From positions 558,001 to 622,000 of the forward strand of contig NC_052475.1 of the NCBI RefSeq assembly GCF_009730915.1: a stretch of 64,000 nt of DNA. The letters run 5' to 3'. This DNA is from Dioscorea cayenensis subsp. rotundata. Its lineage: Eukaryota; Streptophyta; Magnoliopsida; Dioscoreales; Dioscoreaceae. Shown here in pieces: positions 35,528 through 47,960 of this stretch. How positions within the stretch are numbered: position 1 is the first letter of the stretch; every line of letters begins with the position of its first letter. A program made the translations under genes and the position numbers. Under the pieces are notes generated by a model that saw nothing but the letters and a program-made list of their open reading frames with translations, ran no database searches and was not told the origin of the DNA.

Positions 35528-36527
35528 NNNNNNNNNNNNNNNNNNNNNNNNNNNNNNNNNNNNNNNNNNNNNNNNNNNNNNNNNNNNNNNNNNNNNNNNN
35601 NNNNNNNNNNNNNNNNNNNNNNNNNNNNNNNNNNNNNNNNNNNNNNNNNNNNNNNNNNNNNNNNNNNNNNNNNNNNNNNNNNNNNNNNNNNNNNNNNNNN
35701 NNNNNNNNNNNNNNNNNNNNNNNNNNNNNNNNNNNNNNNNNNNNNNNNNNNNNNNNNNNNNNNNNNNNNNNNNNNNNNNNNNNNNNNNNNNNNNNNNNNN
35801 NNNNNNNNNNNNNNNNNNNNNNNNNNNNNNNNNNNNNNNNNNNNNNNNNNNNNNNNNNNNNNNNNNNNNNNNNNNNNNNNNNNNNNNNNNNNNNNNNNNN
35901 NNNNNNNNNNNNNNNNNNNNNNNNNNNNNNNNNNNNNNNNNNNNNNNNNNNNNNNNNNNNNNNNNNNNNNNNNNNNNNNNNNNNNNNNNNNNNNNNNNNN
36001 NNNNNNNNNNNNNNNNNNNNNNNNNNNNNNNNNNNNNNNNNNNNNNNNNNNNNNNNNNNNNNNNNNNNNNNNNNNNNNNNNNNNNNNNNNNNNNNNNNNN
36101 NNNNNNNNNNNNNNNNNNNNNNNNNNNNNNNNNNNNNNNNNNNNNNNNNNNNNNNNNNNNNNNNNNNNNNNNNNNNNNNNNNNNNNNNNNNNNNNNNNNN
36201 NNNNNNNNNNNNNNNNNNNNNNNNNNNNNNNNNNNNNNNNNNNNNNNNNNNNNNNNNNNNNNNNNNNNNNNNNNNNNNNNNNNNNNNNNNNNNNNNNNNN
36301 NNNNNNNNNNNNNNNNNNNNNNNNNNNNNNNNNNNNNNNNNNNNNNNNNNNNNNNNNNNNNNNNNNNNNNNNNNNNNNNNNNNNNNNNNNNNNNNNNNNN
36401 NNNNNNNNNNNNNNNNNNNNNNNNNNNNNNNNNNNNNNNNNNNNNNNNNNNNNNNNNNNNNNNNNNNNNNNNNNNNNNNNNNNNNNNNNNNNNNNNNNNN
36501 NNNNNNNNNNNNNNNNNNNNNNNNNNN
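35528..36527. other. Assembly gap of exactly 1000 N
   Basis: A round-number run of N, so its true length is unknown. It separates the LINE 5' flank from the ABCG fragment. Open frames reported through it are meaningless. Confidence 1.
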
Positions 36528-37235
36528 GTTATTACGAATATTGCTTTAATGGAAAAGGTCAGCCTGTTTACTCTTAAAAAAGTCAGCCTCCACACACTTT
36601 CATGCTAACTTAACTCAAACTAAATATTGGGATTTTTTTAGACAAGTTTATAGAGGTAAATAAAATAAAATAAAATAAAATAATCCAAGCACGAAGTCCA
36701 ATATCCATGTGTGATATCTCATAGATGACAACAAAACATGCAACCTTAAAGTCAGTCCTCTTCAATTCAAAGGCGAATAGCATGTGCACATGCATACTAT
36801 ATATTATTATTTTTAAATAGTTAACCCACAAATATTATTACAACACCTTATCTGATTAATTGAAGCAATTTATTTATTTTTTTTTTAAAAAAATATTATT
36901 ACAACAATCACATAAAAATACAAAGAACATAAATTAAAATACAAAAATTCACTAAAAATGGAAACTACAAAGTGCAAAAATTAAAAAAAATATAACAGAA
37001 AACTAGCACAACTTCACTTGTGTGGTGGAGCTAATTTGTACTTTTATTGTTTTAATATATGTAATTTATCCAATTTTTTTTATATATAAAAAAAACTAGC
37101 ACAACAACAAAAACAAGAAGAACTAAAAAAACTAAAATAAAATCAAAACACAATCAAATGTTTTTCATTTCCAACAACTCTTCAACGAACTCATTAAAAA
37201 CAACCAAAAATTTAAATAAAATAAAATAAAAAAAC
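36528..37235. other. AT-rich sequence, probable ABCG intron
   Basis: Downstream of ABCG exon 2 on the minus strand, with no further exon visible. It contains a (TAAAA)n run (36658-36682) and a direct repeat of aactagcacaac. It is most simply intron 2 of the ABCG gene running into the gap. Confidence 0.5.
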
Positions 37236-37768
37236 CTCGGTGAAGTTGATGACAGAGTTGAGCAGTGTCGGCAGCGCTCTACTCCCAACGTACACCTTCC
37301 CTTCCACTGATAACTCTTGAAACCGTACCTCAATCTTTGGCAGCTCCATGCCCACCCTGTTCATGTTTATATATATATATATATATACATATGAAGAAAT
37401 AAATTTAAAGAAAAAAAAAAATGGGAAAACGGGCACCGTTCATAACGGCCTTTGATCCAACGAAGGAACTGTTCATTATCTTCATCAACATCGGCGAATA
37501 TGCGACTCATGAGAGTCTTTTTAAGATGAGGTTTGAGACGTCGGACATCAACCTCATTTGTAACAAGTTGGCCGGTCAGAGATACATCAAGGATGATGCC
37601 TTTCCTGGCCCTGTCCGGAGTTGGAAGGCTCTCTAACTCCACCCATCTCGGATCTTTGTCATCATAGATGAAGTTGTAGTCACCTTCCTCCTCGTTGGCC
37701 CGAAAGCTCGCCGCCATTAGAGCCCGCCGGCTACTCCCCATCCGGCCGAGGTCGCCCGGCCACGCCAT
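37236..37768 (-). CDS. PDR-type ABCG transporter, first two exons only
   Basis: Full-size ABCG (pleiotropic drug resistance) transporters export lipids, hormones or defence compounds at the plasma membrane. Exon 1 (37768-37437, start MAWPGDLGRMGSSRRA) has the family N-terminus: DPRWVELESLPTPDRARKG, EVDVRRLKPHLKK-type and ADVDEDNEQFLRWIKGR. The donor gaacg|gtgccc joins with acceptor aacag|ggtggg to give Arg-Val-Gly-Met. Exon 2 (37356-37236) encodes VGMELPKIEVRFQELSVEG and YVGSRALPTLLNSVINFTE, ending at gag|gttttt. The expected ~1300 further residues (both nucleotide-binding and membrane domains) are absent before the 1000-N gap, and beyond the gap is only a LINE. It is either a gene split by the gap or a truncated relic. 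Both exons are intact with normal splice sites. Confidence 0.85.
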
Positions 37769-38319
37769 GAGCGGCTACTGCTGCAATTAATTGTGGTAAT
37801 GAGATCACTTGTCAGCTCAGACATTGACTATATATATATATATAAATATTTATTGTAATAAAATGTAAGTTTAAAAATGGTAAATTTTAGATAAAATTTA
37901 TTTGGAGTAAATTGATATAAATGCGATAAATCACGATTTATCGAATATGATTCACTTAAAGTAATTGATACAAATAATGATATTAATATTTTTATTTTAT
38001 TTTTTTAAAAATTTTTTTATGTATAAATGTGATTGGAGTTTTGTTTGAGATTAACGGTGAGTGAAAAACACGTGAGAACGTTCTATTTTTAATTAAAATG
38101 GTTTATCTATTTTTAAACGTGAGAATATTCTAATCAATGATTAGCATGACTGTTTTGAATAATCAAATAGAGCCACACCATGACTGTCTCCTGTAAAATA
38201 ATAATGCATGGCATGCCCCTTCCAGCTAGGAAATGGTTTTTAAATGTATGGCTAATTAACCTACCTTTTTATTTATAAGAAAAATAAAATACTATCTTTT
38301 CTGGTATATCGGTTATGAG
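37769..38319. other. Intergenic, ABCG promoter side, AT-rich
   Basis: No gene was recognised. It holds a TA run at 37831-37845. An extra copy of aaatggttttta occurs at 38231-38242, close to the duplicated target sequence of the neighbouring micro-insertion. Confidence 0.4.
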
Positions 38320-38362
38320 AAATGGTTTTTAATAAAAAGTGGATAAACAAAAATGGTTTTTA
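38320..38362 (-). mobile_element. 19-bp LINE-tail micro-insertion with 12-bp direct repeats
   Basis: The 12-mer aaatggttttta at 38320-38331 and 38351-38362 flanks only 19 bases (38332-38350) that contain agtggataaac, the reverse complement of the LINE tail motif. It is read as an almost complete 5' truncation. The short insert makes chance harder to exclude than at 15.46 kb. Confidence 0.6.
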
Positions 38363-38924
38363 TATTTATATTTTTAAAGAATAACTTATTGTTTTTTTTA
38401 ATATTATTTTTTAAGTTTTTTAATAAGTTTTTATGTGAAAAAACTAACGAGGTGAGCCGTTGATAGAGTAAAATGGAAACAGTTAAAGAGATTTTAATTT
38501 TCCAAGACATTGAATAGTTGTCAAGTGTTTTTTCAGTGAACTAAAAAATCTTTTTATTTGGGATATATATTTGTAATAATACTTTGTTGCAACTAAATAA
38601 CCATATTTCCACTCTCACGGCCCTAGCAGTCTAGCATATATATTAATACTCAATTATTAATAAAATAAATCATATATATATATGCTCCTTGCATGAATTT
38701 TACAGATCCTGTTGTTGAAAAAAATCAAATAGTCAATTTTGACAATTTGAATAAATCTCTATTTTATGTTTTTTTTTTCTTCTAATTCAATTAAATTGAG
38801 TAATAATGTAAGCTGATCAAATTTCCAAACCTGTCCAATGTGAGTGATTATGGAAAGCAACCTACTGATTTGCACTCAGGCTAATCACATATACAGTGTT
38901 TCAATTTCCATCATCTGTAAAACT
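38363..38924. other. Intergenic, AT-rich
   Basis: Nothing recognisable between the micro-insertion and the solo LTR. Confidence 0.4.
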
Positions 38925-41631
38925 CCATTTGTAATACCCTGAACCTTTGGATACCTATTGGAAAATATATTCAGGGTATTACTACGGGTTAGTAATGAAA
39001 TTTTTCTACGTAGTAATCTTGTTGAAAAACCCCAAGTGGAAATAACAAGGACCTAAGTGTAAAAAGTTTATAAAAGATTTTTGGTTAAAGAGTAATAGAT
39101 TGATATAAAAATGTTTCGAAAAACCAAGGATCGAAAAGGTAAGGTGGTGAGCACTTTTTGAAATATTGTGTTATACTTAAAGGGACCATTGGATAATTTG
39201 AAAGGATCTTTTCGAGTAATACTATTTTTATAATTCAGGGACCATTTGTGAGTTTTTTTCAGGGACTATTTTTGTAATAAATTATGTTTTGAGGGACTAA
39301 ATGTAAATTTCGGCTGAATCATAAGATTGGAGAAAAAATCTAGAGACTGAGTGTTGTTCATCTTCTCTCCACCATTTTGCTATCTAAGATCTCGAGAGTT
39401 TTTTAGAAAGAAAAGAGTGAGAGATTTGAGAGAAATTGGAAGAGATAAAGTTTGGTGATTTCGGAGGAGAATGGATGAAGTATTATTTTGGTAAGTATTT
39501 TGATGATTTATTTATTTATATACTTGAACGTATGTGTGATGTATTTGGTGGATTTAATGAAGAAAAAAATGATGGATTTGAGTGAAAAAAACTTTGGTAT
39601 GTTGTTGTAGATGATGAGTGTATTTAAAATTGCTTTTGGTAAAAACCCTCAGATTTGGGATGGAAATTGCTTGAAAAATGGAGATGAGATTTTCGGTTTT
39701 ACTGTAGCGTTACTGTAGCACCGAGATTAAAATTTGGTTTAGTTAATTAAATTGATGATTATGATGATTAGGAGGTTAATGATAATGGTTAGATTGAAAT
39801 GGGTTGAGTTAGCCAAGTGGATTTGGTTGGATCAAACCAAGTTGGAATTGAATTGGTTGAATTGAATTGATTTGGTTGAGTTGGGCTTGATCAAATCAAG
39901 TTGAGATGGTTTGGGTTTGGTTCAGTTGATTTGGGTTAAGGGTTTTGGGCTGAACCAAGTTGGTTCAATGGATTTTGAATAAGAATTGAGTTGGTTCAAG
40001 CTGGTTCAGTTTGATTGAGTTTGGTTCAGTGCAATTAAGCTTGGTTCAGTGCAATTGAGCTTGGTTCAATGGAATTGAGATTTGTTCAGATTGGTTTAAC
40101 TGTGTTTAGTCTAAATTGAGTTGGTTTAAGTGCAATTGAAAGCCAGTTGGATTATGCAGGTCGGATTTTAACCGATTGGGAGTGAAGTGGGCCCAATAGA
40201 GAGTTGATTATTATTTTTTTGTATTTTCTTTTGAGTTTTAAATATATTATTTATTTTTTTATTATATTATTCTCATAGGTGTTGCTCGATCTTGGGAGGG
40301 AGTTCCAGGAACCCAAGGACACCAGGTGAGTTGAGTAGTGGCTATTATTTTTAAATAATTGATTAATTATTATTATTTGAAATAATTATTTAATGGCTAG
40401 TATTTTGAAAAATAATTGTTTAAGTATTTCTTTTTATCATGTTTAATTGGCGTATAATGTTGAGGGTATCACGTATATTTATTTGCCGTTGATGTTCCCG
40501 ACAATCGTATTGATACATCAATTTTCAGTATAATTATACGTGATTTATGAATAGTATAAATACATGTATATGTGATTTAATTATTCGGTTCATGAATTTA
40601 TTTTTGGATGGTTATATATGCTTTTGATTTGGAATGATTTGTGAAATCATGTGCGTGTATTAAAATGTTTTTACCGACAATATTTGTGGGATCTGGTTTT
40701 CATTCCCCGGCATAGGAATGGTATTTTTGTATTTGGATTTTCATGATATTATGCATGTATCATCGCTGAATGTCCCGGATAAGGACCATGTGATATGATT
40801 TACTACAGTTTAGTATTGTCTTTGCGATCTACATGTTGGTTTGGATGGTGACGGCAGGGCTAAGGCCCGACTACTGCGATGAGTGGGTTCCCACGCCGGC
40901 CCTTTTAGAGGTGGCGTGGTGGACTCGAGTGTTGATTTGTCGGATCGGTGGGAGCGTAGAGCCTCGATTGGATTATACATCGGGATCCCGAGTCACCACA
41001 CGGGACCGATGGGCCAACGTCAGGGTGCGAAGACTTGACGGCTCCCAACCTAGTCGCGACGGCGGCTAAGCCGGGGAGAGTTTTCAGGCTATGGATTTGA
41101 GAATGGTTTTATATTATTAGTTATTTTTGACATTGATTTATGATGAATTTATGTTTCAAAAGTTCTTTAAAAATGTATTTTTGCTAGAATTCAGTATTTT
41201 TGGAAAAGTTGGAAAAATTATTTAGCGAGTTGGTATTTATATACTTTTATATACACTATATTTAAGTATTTGGAATTATTAAGCCACTACCGACCAACCG
41301 AATGTCTCAGTAGTGCAGGAGCGGGACCCTAGATCGCTCGATCGAGTATAGAGCTAGTCGGGGTTGAGTCCAGGACCCGCAGTGGGTCCCCCTCTTTATT
41401 TCTTGTCATTGGTGTTGTGATCTTGTAGCGGTTGTCAGCCCAGAAATTAGAGTGATTATATTTATTAGTATTTATGTATTTTGAACCCTGTACTTGGTGA
41501 AAAAAATTGTAAATCGTGATTTGTAGAGGCTCGCTTTTGTTTAAAACGGGTGTCGGGTTTCAGGTTAAAAGGGAATTTTTAACCGATGAGGCTACATTTA
41601 CCTCGGTAGAAGGGGTGGGTGTGACACCATT
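38925..41631. mobile_element. Solo LTR (2,697 bp), probable Ty3/gypsy type, with 5-bp TSD
   Basis: The element 38930-41626 begins tgtaataccc and ends gggtgtgaca, i.e. TG...CA with near-inverted termini. It is flanked by identical ccatt at 38925-38929 and 41627-41631, the 5-bp target duplication typical of LTR retrotransposons. No gag-pol, primer-binding site or second LTR follows on either side, so it is a solo LTR left by LTR-LTR recombination. The interior has a degenerate tract of ggttgagtt/ggttcagtt words (about 39780-40150) and a GC-rich part at 40840-41080. Gypsy assignment is inferred from length and the TGTAATACCC-type end. The orientation cannot be fixed with certainty. Confidence 0.85.
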
Positions 41632-42294
41632 TTTCTTATGGTTTTTTTCTACTTTAGTTTGTGTATTCATTTGCCTCTTTCGTTGTAGTTTCTCACAATC
41701 ACTTTTGTAAGTTGTGTAACTTGTGTTTTATCCTAAGATCTTTTTGTAATGTAACCACTGCTAGTGGACCATATGCTTTTTTTTTCATATGGCCTTGCTA
41801 TATATAACTTTTGTACATTTCTTATGTTTTAATCTATTTGTTTTATCCATTTTTTTAAAAATAAATAAAAATAAAAATAAATTACAATTTCATTAAAAGC
41901 GGTCAAAGCAATACATACCATCAAATCCATTGGATAAAAGTTGAAGGAGATAAAGAACACTAACAAAACAAGAAGAAAAAAAAACATCGAAGATTAATTA
42001 TGAGATGATTAGTGACAAAAGAGTAAGCTGATACAAAGACAATATCAATCTGCAAAAGTTCAAGTGGCACCTAGGAAACAATCTTTAGGTAAACCATCCA
42101 TCCTAAGTAGTATATAAAAGATAAGTGAGTTTAAATCCTTAGGCTGGTTCAAAATTACTCATTATGTCTTTTGAATCTATGAATTTGTCAAATAAATCAA
42201 AACTTAATTTGCAGTTACCATGACAGAAATCCTTTGAATTCAGTGTTTTTATATAGATTTCTCAATATATATATATATATATATATATATTTAA
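41632..42294. other. Intergenic, AT-rich
   Basis: No gene. A region from about 41855 to 41990 (aaattacaatttcattaaaagc and onward) resembles the 3' part of some other retroelement but could not be assigned. Confidence 0.35.
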
Positions 42295-42383
42295 ATTAGG
42301 CTGAATTTTTTTTTAAAAAAACAATGAATAAACCACTGATTTATTGAAAGACAATTATAATATTCAAATTTTACATTAAGCTG
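42295..42383 (-). mobile_element. Short LINE-tail insertion (about 71 bp) with imperfect 9-bp repeats
   Basis: It contains gaataaaccactgatttatt, the reverse complement of the LINE tail, preceded by a T run. Candidate flanks are attaggctg (42295-42303) and attaagctg (42375-42383), with one mismatch. Confidence 0.6.
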
Positions 42384-42422
42384 GTTAAGTTTTTATATTT
42401 GAGATTATTAATGGTTTTTTTT

Positions 42423-42461
<39 letters not shown>

Positions 42462-43434
42462 AAATGTGTCGATTTTGTAGTTAAAGGCAATTTTTTTCTC
42501 AAAAAGAAAAATAATGGTTTTATTTTTATTTTGTTAAAAGATTAAAAGATTTGAATTGTTATTATTCTTTACATCTTGTTTTGAGTCTGACATTGACAAT
42601 AATGAAAAAAGAGAATAGCTAAAATGAAAACTTCAGCTCATTATGATATTCAAGTATAGTCGCTGAATGCCCCATCATTTCATTTATTATAGATGACGTG
42701 TAAAGTTGACATTTAATATACCAGTGTCTTTTTTAACGGAGTATAAAATAAAATAAATTAATGAGATTTATTTTTTATTTTTTAAGACATGAACTATACA
42801 ATCAGATGTGTACATAAACCAAAAATAAATCATCCAACTATACACTATCACCTGATAATACGGGATTTGGACATTAAATCCTCACTCATAACCGAACATC
42901 TATTAAAAATTTAATAACAAATTTACTCATTTATTTTTTTAATAAAAATCATAAATTTCTTCTCATACACATAATATTTCACTGATGATAAATATTAATA
43001 AAAAAATTTATTATTTTAAAATAATTATTAAAAAGTTTATTTGTTGAACTTCACTACTTTTATTCTTACAATTTCATCCTATATATAATGGAATTTTTAT
43101 TTGCCAGCTTTTAAATATTTTGTTGTTATTAAAGTGATAAAACATAACTTTGTTAAATCTTCTAAATGTGTCTAATCTTTATATTAGGTGAATAATCAAA
43201 TATATTGCACTGATTTTGAGTAATTGTTTTTGAAACACCGATAATATAATATTTTATTTATTTTAACGCCTTTGAGCCTACTACATCCAAAAGAAACCAA
43301 TATGCATGCATGAGTTCATGGCCTTAAAAACTAAAGACATGGAATAAGCCAAATAATAATCCATCCTGAAAAACAATAGAAAAGAATGGTTGCTGTTGAA
43401 GCCAGCAATTCGTACTCAGTGTCTGGTCACTTGC
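42384..43434. other. Intergenic, AT-rich
   Basis: Contains a long AT run at 42427-42457 and no recognisable gene or element. Confidence 0.4.
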
Positions 43435-43496
43435 AAGACTTTTTTTTTATTATTTTTTAATTTAAATAAAAGTGGATAAACCTTGGAAGACTTTTT
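43435..43496 (-). mobile_element. Short LINE-tail insertion with 10-bp direct repeats
   Basis: aagacttttt at 43435-43444 and 43487-43496 flanks a T run, AT-rich bases and agtggataaacc (43471-43482), the LINE tail in minus orientation. The match extends to cttgNaagacttttt with one mismatch. Confidence 0.68.
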
Positions 43497-45742
43497 GGTT
43501 CTATGGATTCCATCACTCATTTATTTATTGCTTTAGTTGGAACTTGGAATAAGATAATGGCTAAGCACTGTACTAACATTTTAATTTACAATGAGTAGTT
43601 TTTTAGGAAATAAACCAAATACATTTTGTCTCCTACAAGAGAATTATTTTATTTATTAGGATGCCATTCCAGCAGCCAACAACCATCTCATTCCAAGGGA
43701 AGGGAGGGAAAGAATCTCTTAATTTTAATTAAAAATATACAATGTAAATAAAAAAATTATAATGATATCATGTTTTTTTTTAATTAATAAATGATACAAA
43801 CGCAGCTCTATAAAAGATTATTAAAAAAATATACAATTACAGTAATGCATCAATTATAATAGCTTAATAATATTTTAAAAATTTATTATTTGAGATGGTT
43901 AGCATGGTATATGAGCCAATGACGATATGTCATTGAAGAAGTTATATCAAACACTATAATCTAATAATAATATATATTTTTAAAAAATTTTTATAATTTT
44001 TTAAAGGTTTTTAAGATAATTTTTCTCATAAAAAAATCCACTAATAAATAAATACATAATATTGTTTAAGTGTTTGTCTACCGTGTTTAGTTTCAATTAT
44101 GCACCAAACACTCACTGTTTGAGTGACTTTCCACTGGACTGTCCGGTGGCCGTTGGCATCACGATCTATCAAAAATGTTTTAGAAAAAAGAATAATTGTA
44201 AACTGTAATTGGTTTCCTCCTTTTTGAGAGGAAAGTAGTTGGAATTTTAATGACAGTAGAATCTATTTAAAGTCTTTGATGGCCGGCAAGGGCAGTTTCT
44301 TTGTCAGATTAGTCCTCCTTGTATTAACACAAAGTCAAACTTCTTTTTAAATATTATATGTATACTTTTTTGGCAAAATTTCTCATTTATCTCGCAGTTA
44401 ATGTAATCCATAATTATTATATTAAATATTAAATTATGTTATAAAATTTACTTCTTCTATCATTTTACAATGAGATGAAAGAAGAATATGTTTTTTTAAA
44501 AAAAGAAATTGAATAAACTAGTTTTTGACTTAAATAAGGGCATCAAATCACATAAAGGTTGTTTGAGGATTTTTATTTATTCATTAATTTTTAACTTATT
44601 TATCACAAAATGATTTATTTGCCTTCTTTGTAATCTGACAAGGAGAATTGTTAGTAACACGCAAAATATAATAATAATAAAAAAAGAAATATGTTAAGTG
44701 ATTGAATAAACAAAATGCACAACCAATCAAGGAATAGTGGAAGGTGGAAGTCAAGGTTACACTTGAGTGGATTAGTTAAGCAAGGCTAATCACTAAGTTA
44801 GATACTAACTAAAGAAAAATTTAATAATATCAGAGAGGAAGAAAGAATAATAACAGGTGGGCATCATAATTAATTGGGGAAATAAATAATTTGGACTTGG
44901 GAAGGATGCATGAGTTTTTGGGGTCTTCTTAAAATGGTGATTGGTATCTTCAAATCAGGTCCCACTCAACTAGCACACCTTTGTTTCATGATCGAAGAAA
45001 CTTTTGCTTGTCTTCAGTGTTCTTTATGTGCTTGGTCAATTGGTGGCTCAACTAATCAGAGTTTGCCGTTGAATTGTATGTGACCTTAAAGTCCGGTCAA
45101 AAGAAGAAGAGGAAGTTTTCACAACAAACAGGAAATACTTTTTATATATATATATATATATATAAAAAGCCAATAAGTTAGAAGAACTAATGGGTAAACT
45201 TGGAAAATTTCTCAGGGCGCTATAAGGAATTTGCCATAGATTTTAAGTAGCACTACAACTCTACAAGAAAGAAAAAGAAACTTTTATGAAAGAAAAAGAG
45301 AGCTTTATGAGACGAGACAAAAAAGAAGCAAAATCAATGTCTTTGTAGGTTAATAATAGCAGTAAGAAAGTTTTGCTTGCAAGTGACAATGTCAATTCAC
45401 AAAACACAATATAAATGGCAATCAATATGGGAAGAAAGTTTCATTCAGACGGGTAGCATTATTAAATGATAATAACAAGGGAAGAGACTTTCACACAGAG
45501 ATAAGCATTAATTTTGGCCATCCTGATTCCTGTGCAATATATGTCCCAGATTAATACATACACACCTTGTTCAGCCAGAATCAACTTTCTGGTTTAGAAA
45601 TTGACAACAGTTTGATCCTCTACTCAGATGACAATCAATATTACAATATTCAGAGATACACTCCAAATTATAAGTCAAGGAAGGAGCCTAATGTCACACA
45701 GACTATTAATTAAGAGTTGTTGGGATTGGATGTAAGAAAAGC
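43497..45742. other. Intergenic, AT-rich
   Basis: No supportable gene. It holds A/T-rich filler and a TA run with flanking inverted tttttata/tataaaaa (45138-45168). The right end is 3' UTR of BUD31. Confidence 0.4.
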
Positions 45743-47960
45743 TCAATCGCCGCTAGCACATCCCCTGCAACCACAGTGGACGCATTCTATAACCTTCTCC
45801 TCCCTCAAGTGTTTTGGAACCCTGCACACACATGTCGTCTGGAAGTTGTGATCTCGTGGTTGCATACAACGGAGGCAGCAAAGACGTTCATATCCAGACT
45901 GCACAAAGCCGAACAAAAAGCTCTTTAATACTAATGTAACTCCAAAAAAATGCAAGTAGACAGAGACAATATTCTGAATAAACTGGAAAAAAAATGTATA
46001 AGAGAACACATGACAATTGTTTATATTAATAACTGATGTGTGCTTCAGAATCAAGTAGCAGATTACATTCGGAAATGGCTGCTAGAAAAAGAATTTCTGT
46101 AAACTTGTACTGGTGTTACATATGGGTAATACAAATTGTCAGCATTATGCCAAAAGAATCTTCATGACTTATCTATCTGAGTCCAAGTAGAAAATTTTTG
46201 AAAGTCTTCAACATACGAGCAACAAGGGCTTGTGAAGAAAAAAGGTATGCTCAATCTCTTCATATACAAAGAGAAGACAATTTAAGAAAATAGTAAAACA
46301 ATGTGCAAGTACCTAGGTGCACAGCATGATTATATGCAGCAAATGGGGAAAAAAATTTCTTACTAAAGCAACTCAAAAACTGCCCTAAAACCCATCGACA
46401 CAACCAATAGTTGAATGCTGATACAGGAAAAACAAGACTAGCTCCAAAGAGCAACTGAAATAATTAGAACTCGCAAAAATTAGAAAACGAACTCCATAAA
46501 AAGACACAAGAAAGTTGAATAATTTTCTTATGTTTGGTTGTGGAAGAAATCAGTAACGAGAAAAACAGGATGCACAAGTTTCTCTGTTTCTTCCAAGATT
46601 ATTCTGATTCATAATACAGAGAATATAAGAGAAATCTAAACAAGGTTTTTCTAAAGAATATCCTGATTATCTGGGTGTAACTCAGAGTAATCAATGACAA
46701 CGAGTGAGGGCACCACCGCCTTCCAGTAACAAAGCAACCAGCCCAACTGGCACAGAGAAATTGTATATACACCATTATAAGCATGCAGTCTGGTACTGGA
46801 GCAGAATACCTATTCCCTGGTGTTACTCCAAACCCTAGCCAACAAGAGAAAGCGCTTTACAATAAATCTTCAACTGTTCCTCTCTCCAAAGATGCCAGAA
46901 AATCAGGGCTCACTAGAAGACATTTTGAGGCATAGATGTCTTCCTGCATGGTTAAATAATGCACAAACTCCAGCAGATCTATTTTCACATTTCCTACTTC
47001 CAGAAGCATTCTTAAAAGTTAAACAGTGGAATTTCTGGTTTTGGGGAGCAAGGCTAAAACCTTCAAAATAGGCCAAAAAATCTCCCAAATCCTTAGGTAG
47101 GCATTGTATTCAGGACTAGCTATATGAGATTTGAAGGAAATCTGAATCTGAAAATTACAGGGTTATTATAAAGCTTCCACTTCTTCTTGTTGTTCCAGCC
47201 CAAGCACACAGTGCTTATTTCCACTGAATAGTCAGGATGTATGACTTAAACCATTGCTGTGAAGGTTCAAAACTTCAAATAACTAGAGTGCCATTAAATA
47301 AAGACTTGATTCCAAGGAAAGCCTTATGTGTCACAATCTGAAATGGTATCACTTTGAATGCTATTGAGGAATAAATAGTTCTTATGGATTGACCAAAAAA
47401 TAAAAAATAAAAAAAATTGCAGTTTTCATCACAATGTATGTGTTCGAGTTTAACAGAAACTATAGACAGATGACAATTGCGTAAAATATTTAGATAACAA
47501 GCGTGGATGTATGATCATCAAGGTTTCTGAACTACCAAAAAGATAAATATTGCACGAATTTAATAAATTTAGGGTTAGGGCAAAAACGAATCAACCAACC
47601 TTCTTCCACTTGGCGATCAGATTACGATCCGCATACCCTTGATCCAAGCAAAACTCATACAATTCCTTCGAAATCTCCTTCCTGCGGAAATAAAGATCGT
47701 AAATATACCGACTTTTCTGATGCGCGATCTTGAAAATAGGCCACAATGCTTCGCACTTCCTCTTCCCATCATGCGGATCGTTCTCAGCTACACATTAACA
47801 AAACCTAATCAGCAAAACAAGCATATGAGCCATCAAATAGAAACCAAAAGATCAGAACAAGCAAACCTTCTCTCATCTTAGCCTCGAGCTCGCGGAGAGT
47901 CGGCTCGATGAGTTCCCATCCTTCTGGGTACTTCACACGGCTCGTCTTCACCTTCGGCAT
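45743..47960 (-). CDS. BUD31: BUD31 / G10 splicing factor
   Basis: A small, highly conserved spliceosome-associated protein of 145 residues, the usual family length. Three exons on the minus strand: 47960-47867 ([20 protein letters not shown] and [13 protein letters not shown]), 47787-47600 ([57 protein letters not shown]) and 45898-45743 ([53 protein letters not shown]). All junctions keep frame with GT-AG ends; intron 2 is 1.7 kb. The Cys-rich C-terminus forms the family zinc cluster. A Pro to Ser change just after the second junction (KKSGYERL) is the main difference from the usual KKPGYERL. It is nuclear and part of the Bact/catalytic spliceosome. Confidence 0.96.

Noticed and set aside
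35435-36595. Long open frames on both strands across the N run
   Set aside because: They consist almost entirely of unknown residues from the assembly gap.
37003-37105. Repeat of aactagcacaac as a possible element boundary
   Set aside because: Twelve bases in A-rich DNA with no matching termini or tail; probably chance or local slippage.
40833-41069. 78-codon open frame in the GC-rich part of the solo LTR
   Set aside because: LTRs do not normally encode protein; no recognisable domain.
46820-47071. 83-codon open frame inside BUD31 intron 2
   Set aside because: Opposite strand to the gene, no family similarity, no splice or promoter support.
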